A DNA stretch of 64,000 nt from Scybalousia_A sp963540815 (lineage in GTDB: Bacteria > Bacteroidota > Bacteroidia > Bacteroidales > P3). Of the stretch, positions 40,120-48,957 are shown piece after piece. Under the pieces are notes generated by a model, which made no database searches, was not told where the DNA came from, and saw nothing but the letters and a program-made list of their open reading frames with translations. The number at the start of each line of letters is the position of its first letter. The stretch's first letter is position 1. The DNA lies in NCBI GenBank assembly GCA_963540815.1, contig CAUTQY010000003.1:81705-145704 (forward strand), written 5' to 3'. A program made the translations under genes and the position numbers.

Positions 40120-41094
40120 ATGAAAGAAAGATTTGATATAAAAAAAAAGGTTATCCAAATCATAAAACAAGAATCAGAAGCCATTGCCAATCTTACAAAT
40201 CTTATTACGGACGATTTTACCAAGGCAGTAGAGCTTATTTATTATTCCAAAGGTAGAGTTATTATTACAGGTATTGGTAAAAGTGCAAATATTGCCACAA
40301 AAATAGTTTCTACTCTTAACTCCACCGGCACCCCTGCTATTTTTATGCATGCTGCAGACGCCATACATGGAGACCTTGGCATGATACAAAAAGATGATGT
40401 TGTAATATGTATCTCCAAAAGTGGGAACACGCCCGAGATAAAAATTTTAACTCCTTTGATTAAAGCAACAAAGTGCCCTTTGATAGCCGTAGTCGGCGAT
40501 ACGGATTCTGCTCTTGCCAAAAACTCCGATTACGTGCTTAATTGCCACGTTTCACAAGAAGCTGACCCCAACAATTTGGCACCGACATGTTCTACTACCG
40601 CACAACTCGTTATAGGAGACGCTCTGGCTGTGACTCTTTTGAAAATGAGAGGTTTTTCAAAAGAGGATTTTGCCAAATATCACCCCGGAGGTTCTTTGGG
40701 CAAACGACTATATTTAAGAGTATCCGACATATATGTAAATAACGAGAAACCCCAAGTCTGTCCTAACTCTTCTTTGAATGAAGTTATAATGGAAATAACC
40801 TCCAAACGTTTGGGGTGCAGCGCCGTAGTTTCAAACAAAAAGGTAGAAGGCATAATAACGGACGGAGATTTGAGAAGGATGTTAGCCAAACAAAACGGCA
40901 CTGTTTCACTGAATATATTGGCAGAAGATATTATGACAACCAAACCGAAATGTATTTTGTTTGACGCTTTTGCCGTAAGAGCGTTGGAATTAATGCGAGA
41001 AAATCAAATCACCTCTCTTTTGGTTGTGGATAGAGATAATAATTATTTGGGAGTTATACACTTACACGATTTAATAAGAGAAGGTATAATATAA
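40120..41094 (+). CDS. kdsD: Arabinose-5-phosphate isomerase (KpsF/GutQ/KdsD family)
   Basis: Interconverts ribulose-5-phosphate and arabinose-5-phosphate, the first step to Kdo for LPS. The 324-residue protein has an N-terminal SIS domain (ITGIGKSANIATKIVSTLNS, ICISKSGNTPEIK) and two CBS domains (about 200-320, with GIITDGDLRRML and LGVIHLHDL). An upstream in-frame ATG at 40015 lies inside recQ and would add 35 unrelated residues, so the ATG at 40120 is chosen. It agrees with LPS synthesis elsewhere in the window. Confidence 0.95.
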   Translation: MKERFDIKKKVIQIIKQESEAIANLTNLITDDFTKAVELIYYSKGRVIITGIGKSANIATKIVSTLNSTGTPAIFMHAADAIHGDLGMIQKDDVVICISKSGNTPEIKILTPLIKATKCPLIAVVGDTDSALAKNSDYVLNCHVSQEADPNNLAPTCSTTAQLVIGDALAVTLLKMRGFSKEDFAKYHPGGSLGKRLYLRVSDIYVNNEKPQVCPNSSLNEVIMEITSKRLGCSAVVSNKKVEGIITDGDLRRMLAKQNGTVSLNILAEDIMTTKPKCILFDAFAVRALELMRENQITSLLVVDRDNNYLGVIHLHDLIREGII

Positions 41095-41127
41095 ATATTA
41101 GTTTTTTTGTAGGTTTTAAAATATTAA

Positions 41128-41144
41128 TTGGCACAGTTTTTGAA
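41128..41144 (+). promoter_or_regulatory. Possible sigma-54-like promoter upstream of the porin-like gene
   Basis: TTGGCAC-N5-TTGAA resembles the sigma-54 -24/-12 consensus TGGCAC-N5-TTGC, with GA in place of GC in the -12 part. A TAACTTTG box follows at 41149-41156, so the ordinary sigma factor is an alternative. The ATG is 125 bases downstream. Confidence 0.35.
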
Positions 41145-41268
41145 ACAGTAACTTTGTTGTTCTTAAAAACAGCGAAAACGTGAAGCATAATGGCTCAAAA
41201 GATTTCTCCCATTTACTTCAATGTTTAATTAAGTAAGAAATCTTAAAAAACTAAAAAATAATAATACA

Positions 41269-41928
41269 ATGAAAAAATTAACAGTTTTGTTTGCAAGCCT
41301 TATGTTATTGGCTTCAACAAGTGTATTCGCTCAAGAAAAAGGCAGAGTTTGGTTTGATGGCGGAGTTAACTTCTCTTCTTATAGCGGAGAGTTAGATAAC
41401 GCAGATAAGTTGGGAAATTCAAACTTTGGTATCAATCTATCCGGTAATTATATGCTTACGGACAATTGGTCATTAGGTTTGGGTTTGGGATATAATATGA
41501 GTTCGGCTGACCAAATTATTGTAGGTTCAAAAACGTATGTCAACAAAACAAATATGTTTAATGTTGCTCTTCAAGGATACTATTTTATGAAACTTAACAA
41601 TTTGTTTACTTGGACCCCAAGAGCATACGTTTATTTCGGATTCGGTAGCGGTACTAATGAAACAGTTGCCGCGGATATAGACAGAGACCTTTCTCAAATG
41701 GGAGTTATGGTTGAGCCTTTGAATTTCCAAGCAAACTTCAACGACCATTTTGCAGTTACGTTTGCTTGCGACCTTGCAACATTCGGATACTCCACAACCA
41801 AAACAACAACAAAGCCTACAACTGGCGATGTTGATGACAAGGACAATAATTTTTCCGTAAAATTGGGTCAATACAATAATTTGTTGGGAAATCTTGGTAT
41901 TAGATTAGGATTTAGATACTTCTTCTAA
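41269..41928 (+). CDS. Outer membrane beta-barrel (porin family) protein
   Basis: A 219-residue exported protein. The signal peptide ends at SVFAQ before Glu, with Gln at the +1 position. The mature part has repeated amphipathic strands (VWFDGGVNFSSYSG, NWSLGLGLGYNMSS, FNVALQGYYFMKL, LGIRLGFRYFF) with the C-terminal Phe typical of small 8-stranded outer membrane barrels. The function is unknown. It has a long leader and its own strong terminator, which suggests high expression. Confidence 0.82.
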   Translation: MKKLTVLFASLMLLASTSVFAQEKGRVWFDGGVNFSSYSGELDNADKLGNSNFGINLSGNYMLTDNWSLGLGLGYNMSSADQIIVGSKTYVNKTNMFNVALQGYYFMKLNNLFTWTPRAYVYFGFGSGTNETVAADIDRDLSQMGVMVEPLNFQANFNDHFAVTFACDLATFGYSTTKTTTKPTTGDVDDKDNNFSVKLGQYNNLLGNLGIRLGFRYFF

Positions 41929-41956
41929 TAGAGAGATGTTAAAAATATGATAGTTA

Positions 41957-42003
41957 AGGGTGAAAACCTTATAAGGTTTTCACCCTATTTTTTTATTTTT
42001 TTA
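41957..42003 (+). terminator. Terminator after the porin-like gene
   Basis: AGGGTGAAAACCTT pairs with AAGGTTTTCACCCT around ATA, followed by ATTTTTTTATTTTTT. Length and T-run make it strong. Confidence 0.92.
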
Positions 42004-42011
42004 TATTTTTG
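42004..42011 (+). promoter_or_regulatory. -7 box of the DUF1573 pair
   Basis: TATTTTTG fits TAnnTTTG and starts immediately after the previous terminator; the ATG lies 33 bases downstream. Confidence 0.45.
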
Positions 42012-42044
42012 CACTCCGTAAAAGCACAATCTAATTAAAAATAT

Positions 42045-42479
42045 ATGATAGGGAAATCTAATATGCTCCTTGTTTATTTTATGGCACTGATTTTGCTGTC
42101 CTCGTTTGGTTATGCTCAAAGTAAAGACAGTCATAAAGATTCTATGGAGAGTAACATAAAGGAAGTGATTGCAAAATTTGATAAAAATTATCATGATTTT
42201 GGTCAAGTGTATCAAGGGGGGAATGGAGAAGCGGTTTTTGAAATAGAAAATCAAGGCGGGGGATTGTTGCAAATCAATAGTGTAAAAACTTCATGCGGTT
42301 GTCTTGTGGTAGATTATTCTCATCAAGGATTGATGCATAAAGAAAAAGGATTTGTACGAGTGAGTTATAACACAAACATAATAGGAGAAATAAAAAGAAG
42401 TGTGGTTGTGAATACTAATGACAAAGAAAATCCGAAAATAATTTTAAGACTTGTGGGCGAGGTAATATCAAAGCAATAG
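42045..42479 (+). CDS. DUF1573 family protein, first of a tandem pair
   Basis: A 144-residue exported protein with a signal peptide ending before Gln (FGYAQSKD). The DUF1573 immunoglobulin-like fold is seen: KNYHDFGQVYQGGNGEAVFE, VKTSCGCLVVDY, and GEIKRSVVVNTND. The SCGC pair may be a disulfide or metal site. The next gene encodes a paralog starting 33 bases later, so both are cotranscribed. The function of DUF1573 is not established. Confidence 0.85.
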   Translation: MIGKSNMLLVYFMALILLSSFGYAQSKDSHKDSMESNIKEVIAKFDKNYHDFGQVYQGGNGEAVFEIENQGGGLLQINSVKTSCGCLVVDYSHQGLMHKEKGFVRVSYNTNIIGEIKRSVVVNTNDKENPKIILRLVGEVISKQ

Positions 42480-42512
42480 AATATTTTAATAATAAAATAA
42501 AAACAACAAAAA

Positions 42513-42914
42513 ATGAAAAAATTGATTTTAACAATATTGCTTTCTATGGCAATAGTTTTGGGAGTTAATGCTCAAAACAAAAAAGAAGTTAAACCCAATG
42601 GCACTCAGGCCGAAATCACTTTTACCGAAATGGTTCATGACTACGGCACTATCAAAAAAGGAGGTGATGGCATGTGCGAGTTCGAATACAAGAATACGGG
42701 CAAAGCGCCTTTGATGCTTACCAATGTTAGAAGTTCTTGCGGTTGTACTATTCCTTTTTGGTCAAAGGAACCGCTTATGCCGGGTAAATCCGCCAAACTA
42801 AAAGTAAAATACAACACAAATAACATTGGGACTATAAATAAATCCGTCACGGTAGAAAGTAATGCTGCAAACGGTAGTGTAGTGTTAAAAATAAGTGGCA
42901 AAGTAGAAAAATAA
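42513..42914 (+). CDS. DUF1573 family protein, second of a tandem pair
   Basis: A 133-residue exported paralog of the preceding gene. The signal peptide ends before Gln (GVNAQNKK). The core reads MVHDYGTIKKGGDGMCEFEY, NVRSSCGCTIPFW and NTNNIGTINKSVTVES, aligned without gaps to its neighbour. Duplication of an ancestral gene is the simplest explanation. Role unknown; envelope location follows from the signal peptide. Confidence 0.87.
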   Translation: MKKLILTILLSMAIVLGVNAQNKKEVKPNGTQAEITFTEMVHDYGTIKKGGDGMCEFEYKNTGKAPLMLTNVRSSCGCTIPFWSKEPLMPGKSAKLKVKYNTNNIGTINKSVTVESNAANGSVVLKISGKVEK

Positions 42915-43005
42915 AGAAAACAAATAATGAGAGATTAGGTGTAGTATTACTACTCTGAATCTTTTTTTGTATAAAAATCATCTAAAAAAATCAAAAAACA
43001 AAGAC

Positions 43006-44205
43006 ATGCCTAAGATTTCAGAAATGGGAGCGACATTGCAAGCTTCTGCTATAAGAAAATTAGTACCTTTTGCCGATGCCGCAAAAGAAAAAGGAATAAA
43101 AATACATCACCTAAACATAGGGCAACCCGATATACTTACTGCTCCGGAGGCAGTAGAAGTTCTTAGAAAAGCAAAAATGGATATAGTTGCCTATACTCCT
43201 TCCAACGGAAACCTCTCCTATAGAAAAAAACTCTGTGAATACTACAAAAGATACAATATCAATGTAGAACCCAACGAAATTATAGTAACTTGCGGAGGTA
43301 GCGAGGCCCTGCAATTTGCTTTTAGCGTATGCGTTAATCCCGGTGAAGAAGTATTGGTGGCAGAGCCGTATTATGCAAACTACAACTCTTTTGCCAAAAT
43401 ATCCGGCGCAACAATCAGAACTATTTCTTCTACCATAGATACGGGTTTCGCTTTACCTTCAATGGAAGAGTTCGAAAAAGCTATAACTCCAAAAACACGT
43501 GCTATTATTATCTGCAATCCTAACAACCCAACAGGGTATCTTTATACCGAACAAGAGCTTAGACAATTAGCCGAGATAGCAAGGAAGCACGACCTATTTA
43601 TTTTTGCAGACGAAGTTTATAGAGAATTTGTTTACGAGGGCAAAAAACACTTCTCCATTATGCAAATAGAAGGAATAGAACAGAATGCTATTCTTTTGGA
43701 TTCCGTCTCAAAACGTTATTCCGCATGCGGAGCCAGAGAAGGTATGATAATTTCCAAAAATAAAGAGGTTATGGCTGCCGCAATGAAAATGGCGCAGGCA
43801 CGTTTGTGTCCTCCTTACTTCGGACAAATATTTGCCGAAGCGGCTGTGGATACTCCTGCTTCCTATTTCAAAGAAGTTAACGACGAATACGACAAAAGAA
43901 GAAAAGCCTTGGTAAAAGCTATAAACGAAATACCGGGTTGCAAATGTCCTAATCCTACCGGTGCATTCTATACCGTGATAGAAATGCCTATTGACGACAG
44001 TGATAAATTCTGTAAATGGTTACTTACGGATTTCAACCTTAACGGTCAAACGGTTATGTTGGCTCCTGCTACCGGTTTTTATGCCGACCCGGAAAAGGGT
44101 AGAAAACAAGCTCGTATTACTTATTGCTTGAAAATAGAGGATTTGTTGGCAGGTATCAATTGTTTGAAAGAAGCTCTCAAAATCTACCCCGGCAGAACTT
44201 TATAG
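43006..44205 (+). CDS. PLP-dependent aminotransferase, aspartate aminotransferase class I
   Basis: A 399-residue fold-type I aminotransferase expected to move an amino group between aspartate or a similar amino acid and 2-oxoglutarate. The motifs HLNIGQPDILTAPEA, YTPSNGNLSYRKKL, TCGGSEALQFAF, CNPNNPTGYLYTEQEL, FADEVYREFVYEG and the PLP lysine in SVSKRYSACGAR are in order. An upstream in-frame TTG would add 13 Lys-rich residues; the ATG at 43006 gives the usual start. Substrate range cannot be set by eye. Confidence 0.9.
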   Translation: MPKISEMGATLQASAIRKLVPFADAAKEKGIKIHHLNIGQPDILTAPEAVEVLRKAKMDIVAYTPSNGNLSYRKKLCEYYKRYNINVEPNEIIVTCGGSEALQFAFSVCVNPGEEVLVAEPYYANYNSFAKISGATIRTISSTIDTGFALPSMEEFEKAITPKTRAIIICNPNNPTGYLYTEQELRQLAEIARKHDLFIFADEVYREFVYEGKKHFSIMQIEGIEQNAILLDSVSKRYSACGAREGMIISKNKEVMAAAMKMAQARLCPPYFGQIFAEAAVDTPASYFKEVNDEYDKRRKALVKAINEIPGCKCPNPTGAFYTVIEMPIDDSDKFCKWLLTDFNLNGQTVMLAPATGFYADPEKGRKQARITYCLKIEDLLAGINCLKEALKIYPGRTL

Positions 44206-44238
44206 TAAGGAATATATATTTGAATATCTTTATTTAAG

Positions 44239-44278
44239 GGTTGTTAAAGACCGGAATGTCTTTAACAACCTTATTTTG
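44239..44278 (+). terminator. Terminator after the aminotransferase
   Basis: GGTTGTTAAAGAC and GTCTTTAACAACC form a perfect 13-bp stem with a 6-base loop, followed by TTATTTTG. Confidence 0.88.
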
Positions 44279-44292
44279 TAGTAGGGTTATCA

Positions 44293-44320
44293 TTGATTTT
44301 GTATATTTTCACTAACTTTG
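44293..44320 (+). promoter_or_regulatory. Promoter of the PorG-like gene
   Basis: TAACTTTG at 44313-44320 with TTG at 44293-44295 seventeen bases upstream; the ATG is 16 bases after the box. Confidence 0.6.
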
Positions 44321-44336
44321 CAGAAAAATATAAATT

Positions 44337-45236
44337 ATGAAAAAGATTTTGTTCGCCGTTTTGCTGTGCTTTTCTTCTTTACTCTATTCTCAAAGGCAGT
44401 CTTCCTACTGGGAGATGGGCATTGTGGGGGGGATTTCAAATTATGTGGGAGACATTAACAATATGTTCAAAAACGGAGAAGATAATACCAAGGAATGGAA
44501 CCAATTCGAGAGTAGTTTTAATTTTTATAACGCACATTTTGTTGGCGGATTGATGGCAAGGTATAATTTTAATCCGAGATGGGTGTTGAGAACAAGTTTA
44601 TTGTTTGGTAAACTATCGGGAGATGACAAACACTTTAAAAATACGAGAAACCTAAATTTTCATTCAGCCCTGCAAGAATTATCTTTGTTAGCAGAGTTTA
44701 ATTTTATGGATTATCGTACGGGTAGCAGACAACATAGATTTACCCCTTATATTTTTGGAGGTTTGGCACTTTTTCATTTCAACCCCAAAACTGAGATTAC
44801 CGACCCCATAAGTAGGGAAACCGTAACGGTAAGCCTTCATGATTTAAATACCGAGGGACAAGGACTTATAAAGAATAGAGACAATTACAAACGAATATCC
44901 GTTGCCGTTCCTTTTGGGGTTGGAATAAAATTTTCTCTTTCTTCTCATACCTGTATAGGTTTGGAATGGGGATTTAGAAAAACTTTTACGGACTACATAG
45001 ATGATATATCAACAACATATATGGACAGAAACGAGTTGATTTCGTACGCCGGAGAACAAGCAGCCTATGCAGCGGACAGAACAAACGAATTGGAAGGCTA
45101 TTCGGGAGTTTATCACCAAAAAGGAGAAATGCGAGGCAATAGAACTACAAAAGATTGGTATAATTTTTTGACACTATCCCTAACTACAAAGATATTTACA
45201 ACAAGAAGTAAATGCCTGCATCAAAATAGGAGATAA
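44337..45236 (+). CDS. DUF6089/PorG-like outer membrane protein
   Basis: A 299-residue exported barrel protein with a signal peptide ending before Gln (LLYSQRQS). The sequence YWEMGIVGGISNYVGDIN, RYNFNPRWVLRTSLLFGKLSG, FHSALQELSLLAEFNF and FTPYIFGGLALFHFNPK follows the DUF6089 group, which includes the T9SS component PorG. T9SS cargo genes in this window support such a role, but other DUF6089 barrels exist, so the assignment is tentative. gltX follows after 50 bases. Confidence 0.75.
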   Translation: MKKILFAVLLCFSSLLYSQRQSSYWEMGIVGGISNYVGDINNMFKNGEDNTKEWNQFESSFNFYNAHFVGGLMARYNFNPRWVLRTSLLFGKLSGDDKHFKNTRNLNFHSALQELSLLAEFNFMDYRTGSRQHRFTPYIFGGLALFHFNPKTEITDPISRETVTVSLHDLNTEGQGLIKNRDNYKRISVAVPFGVGIKFSLSSHTCIGLEWGFRKTFTDYIDDISTTYMDRNELISYAGEQAAYAADRTNELEGYSGVYHQKGEMRGNRTTKDWYNFLTLSLTTKIFTTRSKCLHQNRR

Positions 45237-45286
45237 TTACAAATGAAAATAATACCTACCAAGTATAAAAAAAACAATATATTATT

Positions 45287-46813
45287 ATGACAGATAGAGT
45301 TAGAACAAGATTTGCACCCTCACCGACAGGTCCCCTACACATAGGAGGAGTTAGAACGGCTTTATATAATTATCTTTTTGCCAAACAAAAAGGTGGCGAT
45401 TTTATTTTAAGAATAGAGGATACCGATCAAACTCGTTTTGTACCCGGCGCCGAAAAATACATTATAGAATCTTTTAATTGGTTGGGACTTAAATTTGACG
45501 AAGGGGTACAAGTCGGAGGGGAATACGGACCTTATAGACAATCGGAAAGAAAAAACCTCTACAAAGATTACGCCATGTTTCTTGTAGAGAAAGGCAAAGC
45601 TTATTATGCTTTTGACTCTGCACAGGAACTTTCTAACAAGCGATTGGAGGCAGAGAAACAAAAAAAAACATTTCAATATGACTGCCACACGAGACAAGAC
45701 CTAAAGAATTCTCTTTCTCTTTCCAAACAAGAAACTCAAAGACTGATAGAATCAGGAGAACCTTTTGTTATTCGTTTCAAATTTGAAGAAAACGAACAAA
45801 TAGAATTTGACGACCTTATAAGAGGGTATATTTCCGTGAATGCCTCGTTGTTGGACGATAAAGTTTTGTATAAAAGTGACGGAATGCCTACATATCATCT
45901 GGCAAATATAGTAGACGACCATTTGATGAAAATTTCTCATGTTATACGAGGAGAAGAATGGCTACCAAGTTGTCCTTTACATATCAGTCTTTATAAAGCT
46001 TTTGATTGGCAGGCGCCACAATTTGCCCATCTACCTTTGATACTTAAACCGGACGGGAAAGGAAAACTCTCCAAACGAGATGGAGACAGATTGGGTTTTC
46101 CTGTTTTTCCTTTGCAATGGCACGACCCAAAATCCGATGAAATTTCTTCCGGGTATAGAGAAAGCGGTTACCTACCGCAAGCAGTGGTAAATATGTTGGC
46201 TCTTTTGGGTTGGAATGACGGCACGGAACAAGAAATTTTTTCTTTGGAGGAGTTGGTGAAAAAATTTTCCATTGAAAGAATATCCAAACACGGAGCAAAA
46301 TTTGATGTGGAAAAAGCCAAATGGTTCAACCATCAGTATTTGCAAAAAGTACCAAACTCCATTTTGGCCAAGCAATATCGGGAGGAATTGAAACAAAAAG
46401 GTTTCGAAGTAGCCCCTGACTTTACGGAAAAGGTTGTGGGATTAATTAAGGAAAGATGTTCTTTTGCAAAAGAATTATGGCAGAATAGTAATTATTTCTT
46501 TGTTCGTCCGGACAATTACGAACAAAAGGCATTGCAGAAACGATGGAAAGAAGGTACAAGCAAAATAATGAACGATATAGCTGAACAATTAAACAAAATA
46601 GAAGACAATAAAGATTGGGGAGAAAAAGCCGAGACCTTCCTTATGGATTATATTCCAAAAAACAATTTAAACATGGGGCAAATAATGAATTCCATTCGTT
46701 TGGCTATCGTCGGAGATACAAAAGGGGTAAATATGGTAGAGATTTTTAAGCTTTTGGGCAAACGCGAATGTTTGGGAAGAATACAAATTGCAAGTAACAA
46801 AATCAATCTGTAA
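45287..46813 (+). CDS. gltX: Glutamate-tRNA ligase
   Basis: Charges tRNA-Glu. The 508-residue class I synthetase has the HIGH-type motif in PSPTGPLHIGGVRTALYN near the N-terminus and the KMSKS counterpart GKLSKRDGDRLGFP (about 265). The IRGEEWLPSCPLH block and the C-terminal helical anticodon-binding part are intact. It ends at a bidirectional terminator shared with glmS. A nondiscriminating enzyme cannot be distinguished from a discriminating one by eye. Confidence 0.96.
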   Translation: MTDRVRTRFAPSPTGPLHIGGVRTALYNYLFAKQKGGDFILRIEDTDQTRFVPGAEKYIIESFNWLGLKFDEGVQVGGEYGPYRQSERKNLYKDYAMFLVEKGKAYYAFDSAQELSNKRLEAEKQKKTFQYDCHTRQDLKNSLSLSKQETQRLIESGEPFVIRFKFEENEQIEFDDLIRGYISVNASLLDDKVLYKSDGMPTYHLANIVDDHLMKISHVIRGEEWLPSCPLHISLYKAFDWQAPQFAHLPLILKPDGKGKLSKRDGDRLGFPVFPLQWHDPKSDEISSGYRESGYLPQAVVNMLALLGWNDGTEQEIFSLEELVKKFSIERISKHGAKFDVEKAKWFNHQYLQKVPNSILAKQYREELKQKGFEVAPDFTEKVVGLIKERCSFAKELWQNSNYFFVRPDNYEQKALQKRWKEGTSKIMNDIAEQLNKIEDNKDWGEKAETFLMDYIPKNNLNMGQIMNSIRLAIVGDTKGVNMVEIFKLLGKRECLGRIQIASNKINL

Positions 46814-46830
46814 AAATAAATCTCGTACAC

Positions 46831-46861
46831 AAAAAGACGTACACAAGGTGTACGTCTTTTT
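46831..46861. terminator. Bidirectional terminator between gltX and glmS
   Basis: AAAAAGACGTACAC and GTGTACGTCTTTTT form a perfect 14-bp stem with loop AAG, with A-rich left and T-rich right flanks, so it works in both directions. Confidence 0.93.
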
Positions 46862-46874
46862 GTTCATATTTTTA

Positions 46875-48725
46875 TTATTCTACCGTTACCGATTTGGCAA
46901 GGTTGCGCGGACGGTCTACGTCTCTTCTTTTTGCAATTGCAATGTAGTAAGACAACAATTGCAATGGTATAACAGATACAAGAGGAGACAAGCATTCCTC
47001 CGTCTTCGGTATTTCAATACAGTAATCCGCTTGTTTTCTTATTTCCGTATCTCCCTCGTTTACTATTGCAATTATTCTGCCGTTTCTTGCCTTTACCTCC
47101 TGAACATTGGACAAAATTTTGTTATACAAGTTGTAATGAGGTGCAATTACCACGATAGGCATTTCTTCATCTATCAAAGCAATAGGTCCGTGCTTCATCT
47201 CGGCGGCAGGATAGCCTTCGGCATGTATATAAGATATTTCTTTGAGTTTCAGTGCGCCTTCCATCGCAACAGGATAGTTGTAACCTCTTCCCAAGTAAAG
47301 GAAATTTTTTGCGTATGTAAAAATCTTTGATATTTCTTTTATATCATCTTTCTTTTTAAGAATTTGCTCTATTTTATTTTCTATATTGCAAAGTTCCGTT
47401 ACTATCTTGTTGTATTCTTCGTGAGTTATGGTTTTCATTTGTTTTGCCAAAGCCAAAGATATCATTGTTAGCACACAAACTTGTGTGGTAAAAGCTTTTG
47501 TAGAGGCTACACCTATCTCCGGTCCTGCGTGTGTATATGTGCCCGAATTCGTAAGACGAGCGACGGAAGAACCTACAACATTGCAAATTCCGTAAATAAA
47601 GGCACCTTGTTTTTTTGCCAATTCCATGGCAGCCAAAGTATCTGCTGTCTCTCCCGATTGTGAAATGGCAATAAGAATATCGTCCGGATAAATGACCGGG
47701 TTTCTATAACGAAACTCCGAAGCAACCTCCACTTCAACGGGTATTCTGCAAAAAGCCTCTATTAAATATTTACCTATCAAACCTGCATGCCAAGAGGTTC
47801 CGCAAGCAGTTATAAGGATTCTTCTTGCCTTAGCAAAAACCTCTCCGTATTCTCTTATACCGTTCAAAATTATTTCTTTGCGTTCTCTTTGTAATCTACC
47901 GTTCATACAAAGACCTATGCTTTTGGGTTGCTCAAATATTTCTTTGAGCATAAAATGGTCGAACCCTCCTTTTTCTATATCCTCCAAAGAAAGTTGTATT
48001 TGTTGTATTTCCGGTTTGATTTTTTTTTCTCTATTTTCCAGACTGCAAATTTCCAGCTCTTTTCCTCTTTCTATTTTTATAACCTGACCATCCTCGGGAT
48101 AGATAACGTTTTTTGTAAATTCTATAACGGCAGAAGCATCCGAACCAAGCAAAAATTCGTTTTTGCCAACTCCTATTATTAAAGGTGAGGACATTTTTGC
48201 CGCAATAATGGTATTGGGGTTATTTTTTTCTATCACTCCAATGGAATACGCACCTATTACCTGTGATAAAGCTTGATAGACAGCATCGTACAGGGTTGCT
48301 TTGTGCTCTTGCATCATGTACTCTATCAACTGAACCAAAACTTCCGTATCCGTATCGGATTGGAATTTATAACCCTTGGAAATCAAAAACTTTTTTATCG
48401 CAAGATAGTTTTCTATAATACCATTGTGTATTAGCGCAATGTTTTTGCTTTGAGAATAGTGAGGGTGAGCATTTTTATCACTCGGCTCTCCGTGTGTAGC
48501 CCAGCGAGTATGGGCAATACCTATTGTTCCGCTAATATCCTTATCACCGCAGAAATTTTCCAACTCCGCAACCTTTCCTTTGGTTTTATAAACGTTAAGA
48601 TTGCCGTTTTGATTCACAAGAGCAACACCTGCAGAGTCGTAACCCCTATATTCCAATCTATGCAAACCTTTAATTAGGATGGGAAAAGCCTCCTTTGTTC
48701 CCATATAACCTACTATTCCACACAT
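46875..48725 (-). CDS. glmS: Glutamine-fructose-6-phosphate aminotransferase (isomerizing)
   Basis: Makes glucosamine-6-phosphate for peptidoglycan and LPS. The 616-residue protein starts MCGIVGYMGT with catalytic Cys2 after Met removal, has the Ntn amidotransferase domain (about 1-240) with HTRWATHGEPSDKNAHPH, and two SIS domains (ISQSGETADTLAAM; GRGYNYPVAMEGALKLKEIS). The C-terminal DVDRPRNLAKSVTVE is the standard GlmS end. No glmS ribozyme was seen upstream. Confidence 0.96.
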   Translation of the reverse strand: MCGIVGYMGTKEAFPILIKGLHRLEYRGYDSAGVALVNQNGNLNVYKTKGKVAELENFCGDKDISGTIGIAHTRWATHGEPSDKNAHPHYSQSKNIALIHNGIIENYLAIKKFLISKGYKFQSDTDTEVLVQLIEYMMQEHKATLYDAVYQALSQVIGAYSIGVIEKNNPNTIIAAKMSSPLIIGVGKNEFLLGSDASAVIEFTKNVIYPEDGQVIKIERGKELEICSLENREKKIKPEIQQIQLSLEDIEKGGFDHFMLKEIFEQPKSIGLCMNGRLQRERKEIILNGIREYGEVFAKARRILITACGTSWHAGLIGKYLIEAFCRIPVEVEVASEFRYRNPVIYPDDILIAISQSGETADTLAAMELAKKQGAFIYGICNVVGSSVARLTNSGTYTHAGPEIGVASTKAFTTQVCVLTMISLALAKQMKTITHEEYNKIVTELCNIENKIEQILKKKDDIKEISKIFTYAKNFLYLGRGYNYPVAMEGALKLKEISYIHAEGYPAAEMKHGPIALIDEEMPIVVIAPHYNLYNKILSNVQEVKARNGRIIAIVNEGDTEIRKQADYCIEIPKTEECLSPLVSVIPLQLLSYYIAIAKRRDVDRPRNLAKSVTVE

Positions 48726-48925
48726 ATCAAAAATGTATTTTTTATTTTTTTTCTCATTTTATACGTTCCCTGTCCTCGAACAAAGTAGGTACAAAATTAT
48801 AAAAAAACAAGATACTTACACTTTTCTTTAAACTCAAAATTTGATTTCAAGGTAAATATCTTATAGTTTATTGTTTGTGTATGAGAAAACAAGACGGAAT
48901 TTAATATTTGCAGAGTATTTTTTTA

Positions 48926-48933
48926 TACCTTTG
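48926..48933 (+). promoter_or_regulatory. -7 box of the polysaccharide flippase operon
   Basis: TACCTTTG matches TAnnTTTG, 24 bases before the ATG at 48958. Confidence 0.55.
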
Positions 48934-48957
48934 CAAACTGTAACGACAAAGAGGTTA

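Noticed and set aside
46788..47330. Open frame of 180 codons opposite the 3' end of glmS
   Set aside because: It is an antisense shadow of a conserved gene, Cys/Tyr/Arg-rich with no domain.
48726..48957. glmS ribozyme or riboswitch upstream of glmS
   Set aside because: No conserved ribozyme core was seen, and such elements are mostly found in Firmicutes.
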